Of a stretch of 64,000 bases of DNA, positions 1 to 10,176 are shown one piece after another. Position 1 is the stretch's first letter, and every line of letters begins with the position of its first letter. Source of the stretch: Gremmenia infestans (Eukaryota > Ascomycota > Leotiomycetes > Helotiales > Hamatocanthoscyphaceae); contig JAFEVB010000002.1 of assembly GCA_032629725.1 (NCBI GenBank), positions 1,550,001-1,614,000 of the forward strand, in the 5' to 3' direction. The notes beneath the pieces were generated by a model. It made no database searches, was not told where the DNA came from, and worked only from the letters and a program-made list of their open reading frames with translations. The position numbers and the translations under genes are program-made.

Positions 1-2
1 GC

Positions 3-1281
3 GCTGGAATTGGCATCATTACCGGAAACACCTCTACCCCGCTTACACTTGCGGGATGTCGAATCGAGGAACAAGTTGAAGGAGTTTGTCCTGGATCCAC
101 CAAGATGCGAAATCCGACTATGTGGCTTGGCATCTTTTGCGGAGGCTTCTTGACTGCTGTTCTCTTGGCCTACAAGATCAAAGGAGCGATTATCGCTGGT
201 ATCCTGTTGGTATCCATGGTCTCTTGGCCTCGATCAACACCCGTCACCTACTTCCCTCACACTGCCGTTGGCAATGATAGCTTTGAATTCTTCAAGAAAG
301 TGGTCACGTTCCACCCCGTCACAAAGACGCTCGCTGCTCAGGATTGGAACATCGCTGGTATCACTGGACAATTTTGGTTGGCGTTGGTCACTTTCTTGTA
401 CGTTGATATCTTGGATTGCACTGGCACACTTTACTCCATGGCTCGCTTCGCTGGAGCAATCAACCCAGAGACTCAAGATTTCGAAGGCTCTGCAATTGCT
501 TATTTGGTTGACGGTACGTTCACTCTCCTCTTCTCCCTAATGCATACTAAGTCTGAACCACAGCATTTGGTATTTCCATCGGCTCTCTCTTCGGACTCTC
601 TCCCGTCACTGCGTTCGTCGAATCCGGAGCTGGTATCTCAGAAGGTGGCAAGACAGGCATCACAGCAATGGTCACCGGAATCTGCTTCTTCATCTCCATC
701 TTCTTCGCACCGATCTTCGCTTCAATCCCTCCATGGGCTACCGGCTGCACGTTAATCATCGTTGGCGCGATAATGGCCTCTGTTGCTAGGAGCATCAACT
801 GGAAATACATTGGAGACTCGCTACCAGCCTTCATCACGCTGGCTGTGATGCCATTCACATACTCCATTGCCTACGGTCTCATCGCTGGTATTGTCTCATA
901 CATAATCATCAACGCCACTGTCTGGCTCATCGAGGTCGTTTCCTTTGGTCGCATTTCGGCGCCGGACAAGGAGTTCAAGGAAGCGTGGACGTGGAAGGTC
1001 AAGGGCGGTTTCCTCCCATCTTGGCTGGTGAGGGCTACTGAAGGGTAAGTTGATTTATTTTCTGGTCAGGATTTACAATGCTAACCATTCGATCTTACAG
1101 AAAGAAGGACTTCTGGCACGAAGAACCACCTATTGGCCTTTGCGAGCTAGACAGTCGTAGCCCGTCCGCCGAAGGAAACATCAATGACTGGCCATTGCCC
1201 ATTTACGATTCCTTGTCCAAGGCTCGGATTGAGCGAGAGAGCTGTGTGCACCAGCTCAGCTCACAAGCGGAGCCGATTTGA
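3..1281 (+). CDS. azgA: AzgA-type purine permease, 3' part
   Basis: Partial gene: the window opens inside the reading frame (frame begins at base 3). Three exons, 3-513, 564-1044 and 1101-1281, are joined across introns with GTACGT...CAG and GTAAGT...CAG borders; together they give 390 residues and a TGA stop. The product belongs to the AzgA branch of nucleobase transporters (proton-coupled uptake of adenine, guanine and hypoxanthine through the plasma membrane). Visible family features are the loop PRSTPVTYFPHTA, the stretch LYVDILDCTGTLYSMARFAG with its acidic residues, GLSPVTAFVESGAG after the first intron, and FAPIFASIPPWATG before several hydrophobic helices. The hydrophilic C-terminal tail (after FLPSWLVRA) is cytoplasmic in the family. 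No damage is visible. The N-terminal membrane segments lie outside the window, so the start cannot be judged. Confidence 0.93.
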
Positions 1282-1753
1282 GAACAGCATCATGGCATGC
1301 ATGGTGTTTTCAAGCAATTTGTTTGGTGTTCTGGTTGGGGCTTGGATATGATAATACGATATTCAGTGAATAAGGAGTTGTTGGCGGAGATGGACATGAT
1401 CAATGTTTTATAATCGTCTGAGTATGATCTTGTTGCATGCATATGGTGCATATAAATAGCAACTGGCTTTGAAGAAAAGCATCGGTGCTGAATATAGCTT
1501 TAGTATAATAAGACCGAATATGTTGACTAAGAACCTTACCTGCCAAACTGAACAAAGCGCAAGCAGTTGAGAGTATTCGCCGCAACGCTGATGATTCTGT
1601 TGCTACGGTCTAGAGTAGAAATCCGAGTAGTGTGAACTGCCTGCATCGCATTTTTGCCAAGCACTTCTAATGCCTGCATAAACAAACGGCCCTGTGACAT
1701 ATTATAGTAATTTTAGTTCATACTTCGTGCAAATATTTCAATAGACCTTTAGA

Positions 1754-1806
1754 TCTAATTGTCAGAGCACACTATAAAAAGTCAGGGGTGTGCTCTAACA
1801 ATTAGA
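1754..1806. repeat. 19-bp hairpin (imperfect palindrome)
   Basis: Arms 1754-1772 and 1788-1806 are inverse complements with one mismatch in 19; the 15-base loop includes AAAAAGTCAGGG. The arms contain AGAGCACAC. It could be a tiny MITE or solo terminal-repeat remnant, or an RNA hairpin 3' of the permease gene; the sequence alone does not decide. Confidence 0.6.
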
Positions 1807-2274
1807 GCGACTAATAAAACTATTATTTAACGTGCTGTTGGATGTATGCGAAATATAGAAGCATTAGTATCAAGCATCATGACTTAATTCGACGTATAAT
1901 CCGTCATATTACTATCAGGCTAAAGTAGAAAGGTAAGAACTGGACTCCAGTGTGGAGTATGTGCCATTTTCGAGGCTATGCTTAGTAAGCCATGCAAGAG
2001 GAGGTCAATTTGTACCAGATTAGTCTTGGCGTTTATCTGGTTCTGGACCTCGTAATACAAGCCAATATACAAAAACAGTCACATATACTTATTCCAGTCC
2101 TATCAAGAGCCCTTCTACCTCCGAGGTCGGAATGATAGCTTATCACCTCTAAATGCTAGATTTTATACCAATTTTTTTTATGAATGTTAGATGTTGGTAA
2201 TATAGGGGTGATCATCTCTTACTCTGCTATAGCATATTAGTAAGACTTGACTCTGGTTTTGGTGGTTTGTATTA

Positions 2275-2520
2275 CGGAGGTACAGCGGTTAAGTAATATT
2301 AGTCCTGATAAGGGTATACCCTAGAACACCAGATTTTAACATATTATAACTTTTACTAAACATATCAGAAAAACATGATTAAAACATAGGAATGCTTTCT
2401 ATAAATAGGCGAATATAACGGTTCTCTTTTTAAGAACTTTTTCGCTTATCACTCTTACGATGCAGAATTGAGTTTAGATCCCTGCAATCGCGCTAACATT
2501 ACTTCACCGCTGTACCTCCG
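2275..2520. mobile_element. MITE, 246 bp, TA target duplication
   Basis: Terminal inverted repeats of about 28 bp (two mismatches) beginning CGGAGGTACAGCGG at 2275 and ending with the complement at 2520. TA dinucleotides lie directly outside both ends (2273-2274 and 2521-2522), the duplication expected of Tc1/mariner/pogo-type transposition. The interior has no coding capacity, so it would be a non-autonomous element moved by a transposase elsewhere. It shares its outer nine bases with the element at 3025-3170. Confidence 0.8.
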
Positions 2521-3024
2521 TATGATGTAATGCTAAGTGCAATGACAAGGGGTGGAGGTTTTGACCTCTGCATCGCTTATTTATTAGCGCTAGGGTCATA
2601 TGACTATACATTTGAATACCTATCCCGACATTAGATGTGCGAGGACCGGCGCAGGGTTATTATAATGCATAAATTCTCCTTTGGTTGATTATAAGGTTAT
2701 GTGCCTACATTTGCAAATAAGACACTAAATAGTATAAACAAGATTAGGAGTAATTCTATACAGCGTATCATCTACCTAGGTATGGACAGGACCTTCCGGA
2801 TTCCGTACTCGATGACTAAGGGACCGTCAAAGGAGATCCCACATGTCTGAATAGGCATAGCACCCTTCCAATCTGCAGCTCGCAATAATATCCAACCAGC
2901 TTCCTCTTCGAACATCTTGAACTTCCTTATCCGTACCCGAGTCTTCGGAAGGCAAGGCTTCCTTTTCAGGAAGGCAAAATTTTAGAGGCTAATTTATATG
3001 GACTTCTACACGGATACGATAGTA

Positions 3025-3170
3025 CGGAGGTACCGGCCAAAAGTTATGTCAACAGGGTGCTCCTGTCCTTAAGGGTTTGATTGGCTGCAGTCTCGTTAAC
3101 CATAAAAACATCACCCAAATACACCCCTGCAATGATCCCTGGTGACATAAGTTTTTGGCCTGTACCTCCG
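3025..3170. mobile_element. MITE, 146 bp, same terminus family
   Basis: Inverted repeats of about 34 bp start CGGAGGTACCGGCC at 3025 and close with the complement of CGGAGGTACAGGCC at 3170; both ends are flanked by TA (3023-3024, 3171-3172). The outermost CGGAGGTAC matches the 246-bp element 500 bp upstream, but the inner arms and interior differ. This suggests two MITE subfamilies recognised by the same transposase. No coding potential. Confidence 0.8.
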
Positions 3171-4311
3171 TACTGTGGGTCGGATCGCGTGGGGCGAAAC
3201 TTTGCGGCGCTTTCCGTAGGGTAGGGATGGGGACGGGCCGCTGGTAGGGTCGTCAGAATTTTGGAGGGAAGGGTTCCGATTTGCTGATTAGGAAGTTAAA
3301 GGTTGGTATGTAGGTACCTATGTAGGTATAGAGGTATAGAGTACAGGGACTTTGATTGCGCCGCAAGTAACGTGCATAGCGCTATCGTTTATATGCAGGA
3401 CTCTTTTTCCAGAAAGCCAGTTTTTCTAGGCTGATGAAAAATAAATCCCACAGGTGCGGAACAACTATGGCGATCTTATACCTCAATTCTTCAATGGTTA
3501 AATACTTCTAAACATTCTGCCTTAGTTATGAGCATTTTCCGATGAAGCTTGCTTAGAAGCGATTTAGATAGAAACTACCTAATTACTAAGACAGTCCAAT
3601 TTGTTCAGACAGCATGCTAGGGCTTTGGAGAACGGATATCTCGGTTTATTGGGATGCAGGTAATATAAAACATGCATTGGGAACTGCATCCGCGCCCACA
3701 CCGTCTGCAGAAGGGCGCCGTCATGCCTGGTCGTAAGACCAAGTCCAGCCTGGATTGCAGAGGCGAGAAGGTGATTCATGATCTAGATGTGGGTCTGAAC
3801 ACCAGATACTTAGATTTTTATTGTATTTCTAGGAGCCCTTCGATTTGCAATGAAGCCACGCCGGTGCTCCCACGAGATTCATGGTACGACGAAGTATAAT
3901 ACCACTTGAGATTGCATGCGCCGGATATGCTAGCTGTTCTGCTGCTCGTATGTAATATATTCGGCTTGGATGTTCGAGTTCTGAAGAATACGAAAGAAGT
4001 TCGGGAAGTGGCTGAATGATGGCTTGAGATAAGAGTGATCAGTTGATGGTCTGAGATTAGCACGATTGGATGAGATGGACGCGGAGCAGATGGACGCACC
4101 GACGGGGGTCACTGAACGAGGCTGTCAGCCTAGCTCAGGTACTGGGTTTTTGAATATAAGTATAGGTGATATCCTGGATGTTCAATTATTTCACATTCCA
4201 CATTCCTCTTCACTCAATCAAGAGCTACAATATCTTCCACAAAAACTCACCCACGCATTCTTCCTCACAGGTCAAACACCCTTGAAGCTTTAACTTCATC
4301 CACCATCCACA

Positions 4312-4904
4312 ATGCTCTACCCAACCCTCCCCACCGCAATCCTCACCACCATCCTCCTAATCCCCACCCTCCTCTCAGCATCCCCTCTTCGCAAACGCGA
4401 CACAGCCGAACAATACACCTTCGCCAACTGTATCAACAACGTAACCCTGGCCGGCTACTCAGCAGTGTTCTGGTACTACCCAGATTTCCTACCCGGTACC
4501 TTTACCTCCTCCACTCCCCCCCAATATTCTAAACCAACCCTAACCCTAACCCACACAGACTATCCAGAGCCCCAAGACACCGCCATCGTCAACAATCTTA
4601 CAACCTCGCCCTTCTACGGGCAAACAACCATAGTAACCACGCCCTTCAAACTCAATGCCACCATCCCCGCCTCCGCAGCCACTGCCACGGTCGGCGCGCT
4701 AGTGTCCACGGACGCGAGTGCGAGTTCGTATGCGGGGCCTATGGCTGTGATTAAGGGAAGTGGATTAGTGTTTTATACTCCGGAGGATAACGTGAATTGC
4801 TACGAGGAGTATTGGCAGCGAGATGTGAGTCTAGTGTTGCATTTTGGGGGTTACTATGAACGGTGCTAATTATTGGGTGGTAGAATGAGAGTGTTGATAA
4901 TTAG
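4312..4904 (+). CDS. Small secreted protein, unknown function
   Basis: Not recognised as a named family. Residues 1-23 form a signal peptide (hydrophobic core ILTTILLIPTLL, cleavage likely after LSA), followed by a Kex2-type site LRKR at 26-29, so the mature protein would start at Asp30 and be secreted. The body is rich in Thr, Ser and Pro, with NNV and NLT glycosylation-like sites and a late NCYEEYW motif. I prefer two exons, 4312-4824 and 4884-4904: the intron 4825-4883 begins GTGAGT, has a GCTAAT branch-like site and ends GGTAG, giving 177 residues. If it is retained, the frame instead ends at 4869 (185 residues, C-terminal ...YYERC). Promoter CT/CA tracts precede the ATG, which has a C at -3. 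It could be a cell-wall or host-interaction protein; this is inference from secretion only. Confidence 0.75.
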
Positions 4905-5689
4905 GGATTCATTCGTGGTGTTGGATCGATGTGGGGATGGTTAGGGTGCAGTTCTAGAGAGCAGATACCTGGGTATCTGCACTTGTACCGTCTATGCTTT
5001 AGGCCTCATCCGTTGGAATACTTAGGATACGCTGATGGTTTAGAGATATGGATTGGATATATTAAAAAACGAAGTCATGAAACTTAGTCGCATAGAGAAA
5101 AAGGAGCGTTTTAGCAACAAAAAAGTATAACTAGCTATATATTGCTTGTCGGAGGTGGAACAATTTAGTAAGGTTATATAGAACATTTACAAAGACTTCT
5201 GTCTAGAGAAGCTCGGATGTATATTGTTTATGGTTGATTTATTTTTGTTACCAGAAGTCAACTCAAAAGACAAGTACTGATGACTCAAGTTTAATTAAGC
5301 TAATTATCTTTTCCATTTCTTTGAGCCTTTCAACTGCTAACAGGAGCTCCGAGAAATTCTTGTGCAGAAGGAAAACTTCTGCTTGACTAGGCTAATGCTT
5401 TACGCATCGCCTCTGCTACCACCTCCCCAACGTTTTGTATCTATTCGGTATTCGCTCCAAAACCGTTCGGATTAACGCCGTTATATATGTTCTGTATATC
5501 CCATTAGCATAGGTGTTGATACAATACCAATTGGTTGATTTCATACGCTAGTACTGCTCCCAATTATTCCGTGCTGTTGGCATGGCCCATTACCAGTCCT
5601 CGGTTGTTCTCAATCTTGTCTTTATAGATGACATCGCCCATGTACACCGAGGGCGTCTATTCACTATCAACTAGCTTCAAAAATGTATG
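4905..5689. other. Intergenic, nothing recognised
   Basis: Moderately AT-rich sequence between the secreted-protein gene and the broken hydrolase. No open frame with a recognisable domain, no inverted-repeat element and no RNA gene was seen. Confidence 0.5.
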
Positions 5690-6560
5690 AATTCAGTCAA
5701 ACCTGGCTCTTAGCAGTAGAACCCTTACGCTGCCTGTCAAGATCCGATACCCACTGACACAACCGTTGTGAAACGTCCTTTTATCCCTCTCTGTCTTCAT
5801 CCTCGAACTTACACATATCGATATGATTGGCTTGGATTGGCTGCGGTCGATGCCAGGCAGAGAAGCTGATTCCTTAGGTACAATGGCTCCGATCTTTTTC
5901 CCAGCCTTGTACATACTGCTCGAAGAAACGAGCTACCTCAATGAACTGTCCTGTGTCCGACCGATCTCGTACTTTGAGAAGCTTCTAGAAAGCTTCACTG
6001 ATGTTCATGAGCTTTGCAGAACGCTCTTCGAGATCCTTCACATCCTTCTTGTGCGTCGTGCTTACCCAGTCTAGTACCCTGAGCGCCCTCCCTGCCCACT
6101 TCGCCTTCGACGATCCTTCAGACGGTATTCCGAGGAAGACAAGTCCGACCGTCTTCTCCACGAGGCTAGCGCTGGCCAGGTTCGTCCGTCCCGTGGTGCC
6201 TTGACAGTGCGTAAGCGCACACAAGGCCTCCAAGGCTATGGCAGACGAAAACCACTAAGTGATCTGCCTAGAGATGGATAATTTATTAGCTTAATAACTT
6301 GCGGTCTTGGTTTTCTCACGTATACCCATCAGACTCTAAAACAGCGCAGTCGAATGGTCGTTAATGCTTAACTGCTCCGCCATAAACTTCAGGCCGTAGA
6401 ACGGGAAGAAGTGCGAATTCAGAATTGTAGCCAAAAGAAAGAACTCAAGCCGTTGGACAAGCTTGCGGCAGGAGATCTTTAGGCTAAGAATGCTCCCTAC
6501 TCCCATATCCATATCCGGATCCGATTGCCGCCAAGTCCGTGTATGAAGATGATATATGAT
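5690..6560 (-). pseudogene. Broken SesB/DUF676-like serine hydrolase
   Basis: Minus-strand remains of a fungal alpha/beta-hydrolase domain of the kind found alone or at the N-terminus of NACHT/NB-ARC (NLR-like) proteins. In order, scattered over frames, one reads FIHGLGGN (oxyanion region, near 6550), VVFVCHSLGGLVCAYAL (nucleophile elbow with Ser, about 6215-6260; the usual Gly before HSLGG is Cys), GLVFLGIPSEGSSKAKWAG (about 6095-6150), then DLEERSAKLMNISEAF and, in other frames, FIEVARFFEQY and AIVPKESASLPG, and finally the ANHIDMCKFEDEDR region carrying the catalytic His (about 5780-5830). A TAG follows SEAF, and several frame changes are needed between blocks, so it is not a working gene. 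The part upstream of 6560 is AT-rich and unreadable, as if RIP-damaged. No NACHT domain follows downstream. Confidence 0.8.
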
Positions 6561-7579
6561 AAGAATTCTAAGTCTAAATTTAGGCTATAAATACTAGTTC
6601 TAAGACGCTGAACTATTCGTAATAATCTTTTTAAGAAGTACTATCACAGTCCTTTATCTAAGCAAGCCTCTAGGAACCTACAATTTTTGTTTGTTTAATA
6701 TACTACGACTTTAATAGAATAGGTTTAATATCATCGCTAAAATTAATCAGGATCCTATCTTCTATAAGGCGTATTCCTACCTAGAAGAAGGTGACTCTAA
6801 ATGTATAAATGTTACCACAGCAGCATCTCGAGCACGCTATCATTCCTACTTTCGTCGTAAGTCCGTAGTAAGTCATTATAGATATTATTCTATCGCGGTA
6901 ACGGGAGAAGCGCTGTCTACCGAGGTATCGCGACCCTAACGTTTAGTGGCCGATACAACATCGGAGAACTTAGAGCTTTTATGATTTTAGAGATCTCTCC
7001 TAGGTCTACGACAATAGGAGTCTCCTCAAAAAGTGAATTAGCTTTATCCATATTGTCTACGCCCATCCGCTACGCGATAGGGTCGTCGACGTTAGGAAAT
7101 CTCGCGGTGCTGCGTGTTTCTGGACGGTGCTGAGAACCAGCCGCAGACACACCGGAAGTTGCACGAGAGGCGTTCGGGTTCGAAGCTATATCGAAGTCTT
7201 GTGTTACTGAACTGCCGTCCTTACGGTTGAAGAGATCAGCTTGTAAGACGGGTGCAATAGTAGGCAGTAAAACGAGGTCACATAGACAGTAAATCAATCA
7301 GTGTGTTTTGTACAGAACTGATCTCTACCACCGCCGAGGTGGCGAGAGATGCCCTATTATTCATTGATTTAGGACTACGTCAAACGGATGGACTTGACTA
7401 TCCCCATAGACTAGATCAAACAGTTATTCTGACTCCGAATCCCTTGATCCGTCTTGCAAAACAAGGTTGAGGCTCTGCATTATCACTTCGACTGCACCTG
7501 TATGACACTCAGAAAGACAGGTAAAAAGACCATGCTTGCTTCCCGAAACACTCGCCCTCTACCTCCTATACAGCTGTGT
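6561..7579. other. Intergenic, AT-rich relic
   Basis: 6561-7010 is AT-rich with TpA-rich runs resembling RIP-damaged DNA; 7020-7300 has normal composition. A 75-codon minus frame (7070-7297) and a short upstream-reading stretch (LFEETPIVVDLGE near 7010-7050) might be remains of the same broken gene as 5690-6560, but no domain is recognisable. No RNA gene seen. Confidence 0.45.
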
Positions 7580-8065
7580 CTACTTCTGGGGGGGCCGCAT
7601 CAATGAAGCATCGCCTGAGGTCCAGATAACATTCAACACCAACTTCTGAATCTTCCACACACCCGCTTTGTCCTTGATCAAGTCAACGGAATACTCCCCG
7701 CCCACAGTGTACTTGGTTCCGTTTGGATCCCTGCCTGTGCCGGAAGACGCATGCTGTGCTGTTGAAGTAGCAGTAAGAGAAGCAGTATCGGCTCCATCCT
7801 GGTAATTCACACGGACCATGCTGATATTGTGCGTGGTATCCATAGGACCAACTTTGTTGAGAACATTTGTGCGAATCAGGGAGAGGCCCTGGAGGACTTT
7901 TTTGTTGTCATCATGAATTTCCATAGAAACGTCTTCTCCGGCCCATGCTGAGTTGAAGAGTGCGGAGTCATGATGATCACTGGCAATGGCGGCTCGGTAC
8001 AGGGCGTCGGCGATAGCCTCACGCTGGCTAAGAGAGGGGAGGGTTTGGGGGAACGACTGCGACAT
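7580..8065 (-). CDS. SnoaL/NTF2-like domain protein
   Basis: Single exon, 161 residues, ATG at 8065 with A at -3. The pattern LSQREAIADALYRAAIASDHHDSALFNSAW followed by a long run of beta strands (MEIHDDNKKVLQG, HNISMVRVNY, TASLTATSTAQH, YTVGGEYSVDLI, WKIQKLVLNVIWTSGD) is typical of SnoaL_4 cone-shaped folds of the NTF2 superfamily. Members are small cytosolic proteins that act as cyclases, isomerases or dehydratases, or only bind small molecules; many are tailoring proteins in fungal metabolite clusters. It lies 541 bp downstream of the dehydrogenase at 8606-9643, on the same strand, which suits a tailoring role. The substrate cannot be told from sequence. Confidence 0.85.
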   Translation of the reverse strand: MSQSFPQTLPSLSQREAIADALYRAAIASDHHDSALFNSAWAGEDVSMEIHDDNKKVLQGLSLIRTNVLNKVGPMDTTHNISMVRVNYQDGADTASLTATSTAQHASSGTGRDPNGTKYTVGGEYSVDLIKDKAGVWKIQKLVLNVIWTSGDASLMRPPQK

Positions 8066-8605
8066 TTTCGCGGCTTATGTTTGATAGGAGAATAGAAATG
8101 TATATGGTTGATTGTAGGCATGCTCACTTTATCTATTTAAGTAACGGATCATATATGTTAAGTATGGGGATTTCATGTAAGCACGGCGTGTGCAAATCTT
8201 CCCGCGGAATTCTCGGGTTTTATCCGTGCCATGCCCCACTTACCAGACTGCGGGGACTGTGGCACCAGCATCAGGTACGGTACTCCGTATGAGTAAGCTT
8301 ATTCTGGTCTATGCACTGTGTAGCGTCTAATATGGACAAAATTGTTCAAAATTTGGACAGTGATATCAAAATATCAAGCTAGGAACGTGCGTTTCAGAAG
8401 TTATTGACTGAAGGATATATGCCTCAAAGAGCATTTTGGAAAGGGGAGAACGTCTGTGAAATGGAAGAAAAAGGGTAGCAAAGATTCATCTGACTCTGAT
8501 CCAGGTACCTTTCCATACAAGTTGAGCTGCTCCTCTACATTGAGCATCATTTCGTCAATAATATAGGCCTCGCGATGAGTTGAATTGAACGCACAAATAC
8601 TTCTT
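8066..8605. other. Intergenic, promoter of SnoaL-like gene
   Basis: 540 bp between two minus-strand genes. It carries the terminator of the dehydrogenase gene and the promoter of the SnoaL-like gene. A short minus frame (8401-8634) overlaps the dehydrogenase stop and has no domain. Nothing else seen. Confidence 0.5.
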
Positions 8606-9643
8606 TTATGCCGCATGCTCTCCCTCTGGTGCAACCTTGAGAATTAGCTTGCCCCTGGCTCTCCCCGTCTTCAATCTTTGGTATGCCTCCCTTAAATCTT
8701 CAAACTTGTACTTCGAGTCAATAACAGGCTTAACCTTGCCCTCAACCATCCACTCGGCAATCTGCGAGAGGTCTTCACGATCAGGTTTGGCGAAGACAGT
8801 TAGATGCTGTCTTTTTGCACCACTCAGGAATCTTGGCATATATTCCGCCGCCATGATAAATCGTACAAAGCTCAGGTGGTGGCTTGCTGCCACTGTGACG
8901 AATGTTGCATTAGGACTCGTGTATACGTCTGCTTCCCAGAATAGATTGTGATCGTTGCCAACGTAGTCGACAACAAGGTCGTACTTGTACGGCGAGTCTT
9001 TGAGAGCCTGTAACACGTTCTGTGTCTTGTAATCGATGACTTCGTCGGCACCTAGAGATTTGCAATGCGTGACACTGGCAGTAGAGCAGGTCACAGTCAC
9101 ATGGCGTCCTTCAGCTTTGGCAATTTGGATACCGAAACTTCCCACCCCTCCAGATCCGCCATTCAAGAGGACTCGCGAGCCCGGCTTGGAGTAAGGTAAG
9201 ATAGATTGATAAGCAGCGAGCCCAGCTATAGTGATGCCAGCGGCATCAATGATGGACAATCCTGTCGGTATAGGCACTGTATTGTTGACAAGCGCAATCC
9301 CATACTCTGACATAGCCCCTCCGTACATAAAATTTGTCCCGGCGCCTCCAAACACGAGTTGTCCTGGCTTGAGCGTTGAACCTGGCGCAGGCTTGACTAT
9401 ATAGCCAGCAAAGTCATTTCCAGGAGAGGCAGGTTTGGGAAAGGCCACCTGATGGAGGAATTGGAATTCGGAAAGTCTGTAGTCAGCTGGATTAAGACCA
9501 GCAGCAAGAATTCGAACCAGGTGCTGGTTGGCCTGGGGCTGGAACATAGGAACATTGTTCAGTGTCAGGTTGTTCTCGAGGCCACCTGCTGTGGATCTGT
9601 ATTGCCAGCTGCGGAACGAGGATGGAATACCCTTGGTAGCCAT
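8606..9643 (-). CDS. Medium-chain dehydrogenase/reductase (quinone/enoyl reductase-like)
   Basis: Single exon of 345 residues from the ATG at 9643 (A at -3, G at +4). The frame stays open further upstream, but the extra 28 residues match nothing typical. Family marks: the N-terminal GroES-like fold with LAAGLNPADYRLSEFQF and PGNDFAGYIV, the linker GDQ-like LKPGQLVFGGAG, and the NAD(P)H-binding motif LLNGGSGGVGSFGIQIAKAE followed by ADEVIDYKTQNV. Cys/His residues that bind catalytic zinc in alcohol dehydrogenases are absent, so this is the zinc-free quinone oxidoreductase/trans-enoyl reductase branch. The reaction is probably NADPH-dependent reduction of an activated double bond or quinone in the cytosol. 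It is transcribed divergently from the MFS pump at 10177, so a shared promoter (9644-10176) could co-regulate the two. Confidence 0.88.
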   Translation of the reverse strand: MATKGIPSSFRSWQYRSTAGGLENNLTLNNVPMFQPQANQHLVRILAAGLNPADYRLSEFQFLHQVAFPKPASPGNDFAGYIVKPAPGSTLKPGQLVFGGAGTNFMYGGAMSEYGIALVNNTVPIPTGLSIIDAAGITIAGLAAYQSILPYSKPGSRVLLNGGSGGVGSFGIQIAKAEGRHVTVTCSTASVTHCKSLGADEVIDYKTQNVLQALKDSPYKYDLVVDYVGNDHNLFWEADVYTSPNATFVTVAASHHLSFVRFIMAAEYMPRFLSGAKRQHLTVFAKPDREDLSQIAEWMVEGKVKPVIDSKYKFEDLREAYQRLKTGRARGKLILKVAPEGEHAA

Positions 9644-10176
9644 AATGATCGTCTTGTTTATAACTGTGAAAGTTCGTTCTTGTGAAAGCGTGTCCTGGAG
9701 CTCAAGTTGATAGGCTCCGAGCGTCAATCAAAAGATAGTTGGGTGAAGAAGGGCAGACTGAGACGCTGCCCGATACATCGTCCTTCAAAGACAGGCACAC
9801 CCGGCCTTACATTGGTCCGACCATTACTATCTTTATAGACTATACTATACTAAAGCTCCGTACCTTCTCACCTAAAGCTCCCTGCTGTCTTGTCCTCTTT
9901 CGTTATCTCCCTGCCTCGCTAATCCTAGATGAAAATTCCGCGGAGACTTTTTATAACCAATATCCCGAGAATTCTGCATGTGAACTCCGGTCAGTATTCC
10001 GTCCAACCCGATAGGTTTAGAATAGAGATCGACTATGCGTAGGGGAACGCCCTGAAAATGAATAGTGTATATAATACTCAAAGGCGCCGGCAGCTGTCAA
10101 GTCTAATCGGGATTGGTTCTGAATTTTTAGGATTGGTTCTTGGATATTTGACACGCTGGCGACCATTGAAGCCAAG
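9644..10176. promoter_or_regulatory. Divergent promoter between MDR and MFS genes
   Basis: 533 bp separating two genes that point away from each other. It contains CT-rich stretches (about 9870-9930) usual near fungal start sites. A repeated GATTGGTTCT occurs at 10110-10119 and 10131-10140, 36 bp upstream of the MFS start codon; the inverse complement contains CCAAT, so these are candidate paired CCAAT boxes. The call rests on arrangement; no factor site was proven. Confidence 0.5.

Larger units (their letters stand above)
1282..4311. other. Intergenic region with MITEs, no convincing gene
   Basis: About 3 kb without a supported gene. It holds a hairpin (1754-1806) and two short inverted-repeat elements (2275-2520 and 3025-3170), described separately. 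A short TAGGTA-rich run lies at 3302-3345. Small open frames around 3580-4110 overlap each other on both strands and have no recognisable domain or splice pattern, so they are not called. The last 150 bases before 4312 hold CT/CA-rich sequence typical of a fungal promoter and 5' leader. Confidence 0.6.

Noticed and set aside
3579..4112. Several 60-90 codon frames before the secreted-protein gene
   Set aside because: They overlap on both strands, have no domain, and no splice signals link them.
7180..7200. GGTTCGAAGC, resembling a tRNA T-loop
   Set aside because: No acceptor stem, anticodon arm or split-intron tRNA structure could be built around it.
9644..9727. An N-terminal extension of 28 residues to the dehydrogenase
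   Set aside because: The ATG at 9643 has better context and begins where the family's fold begins.
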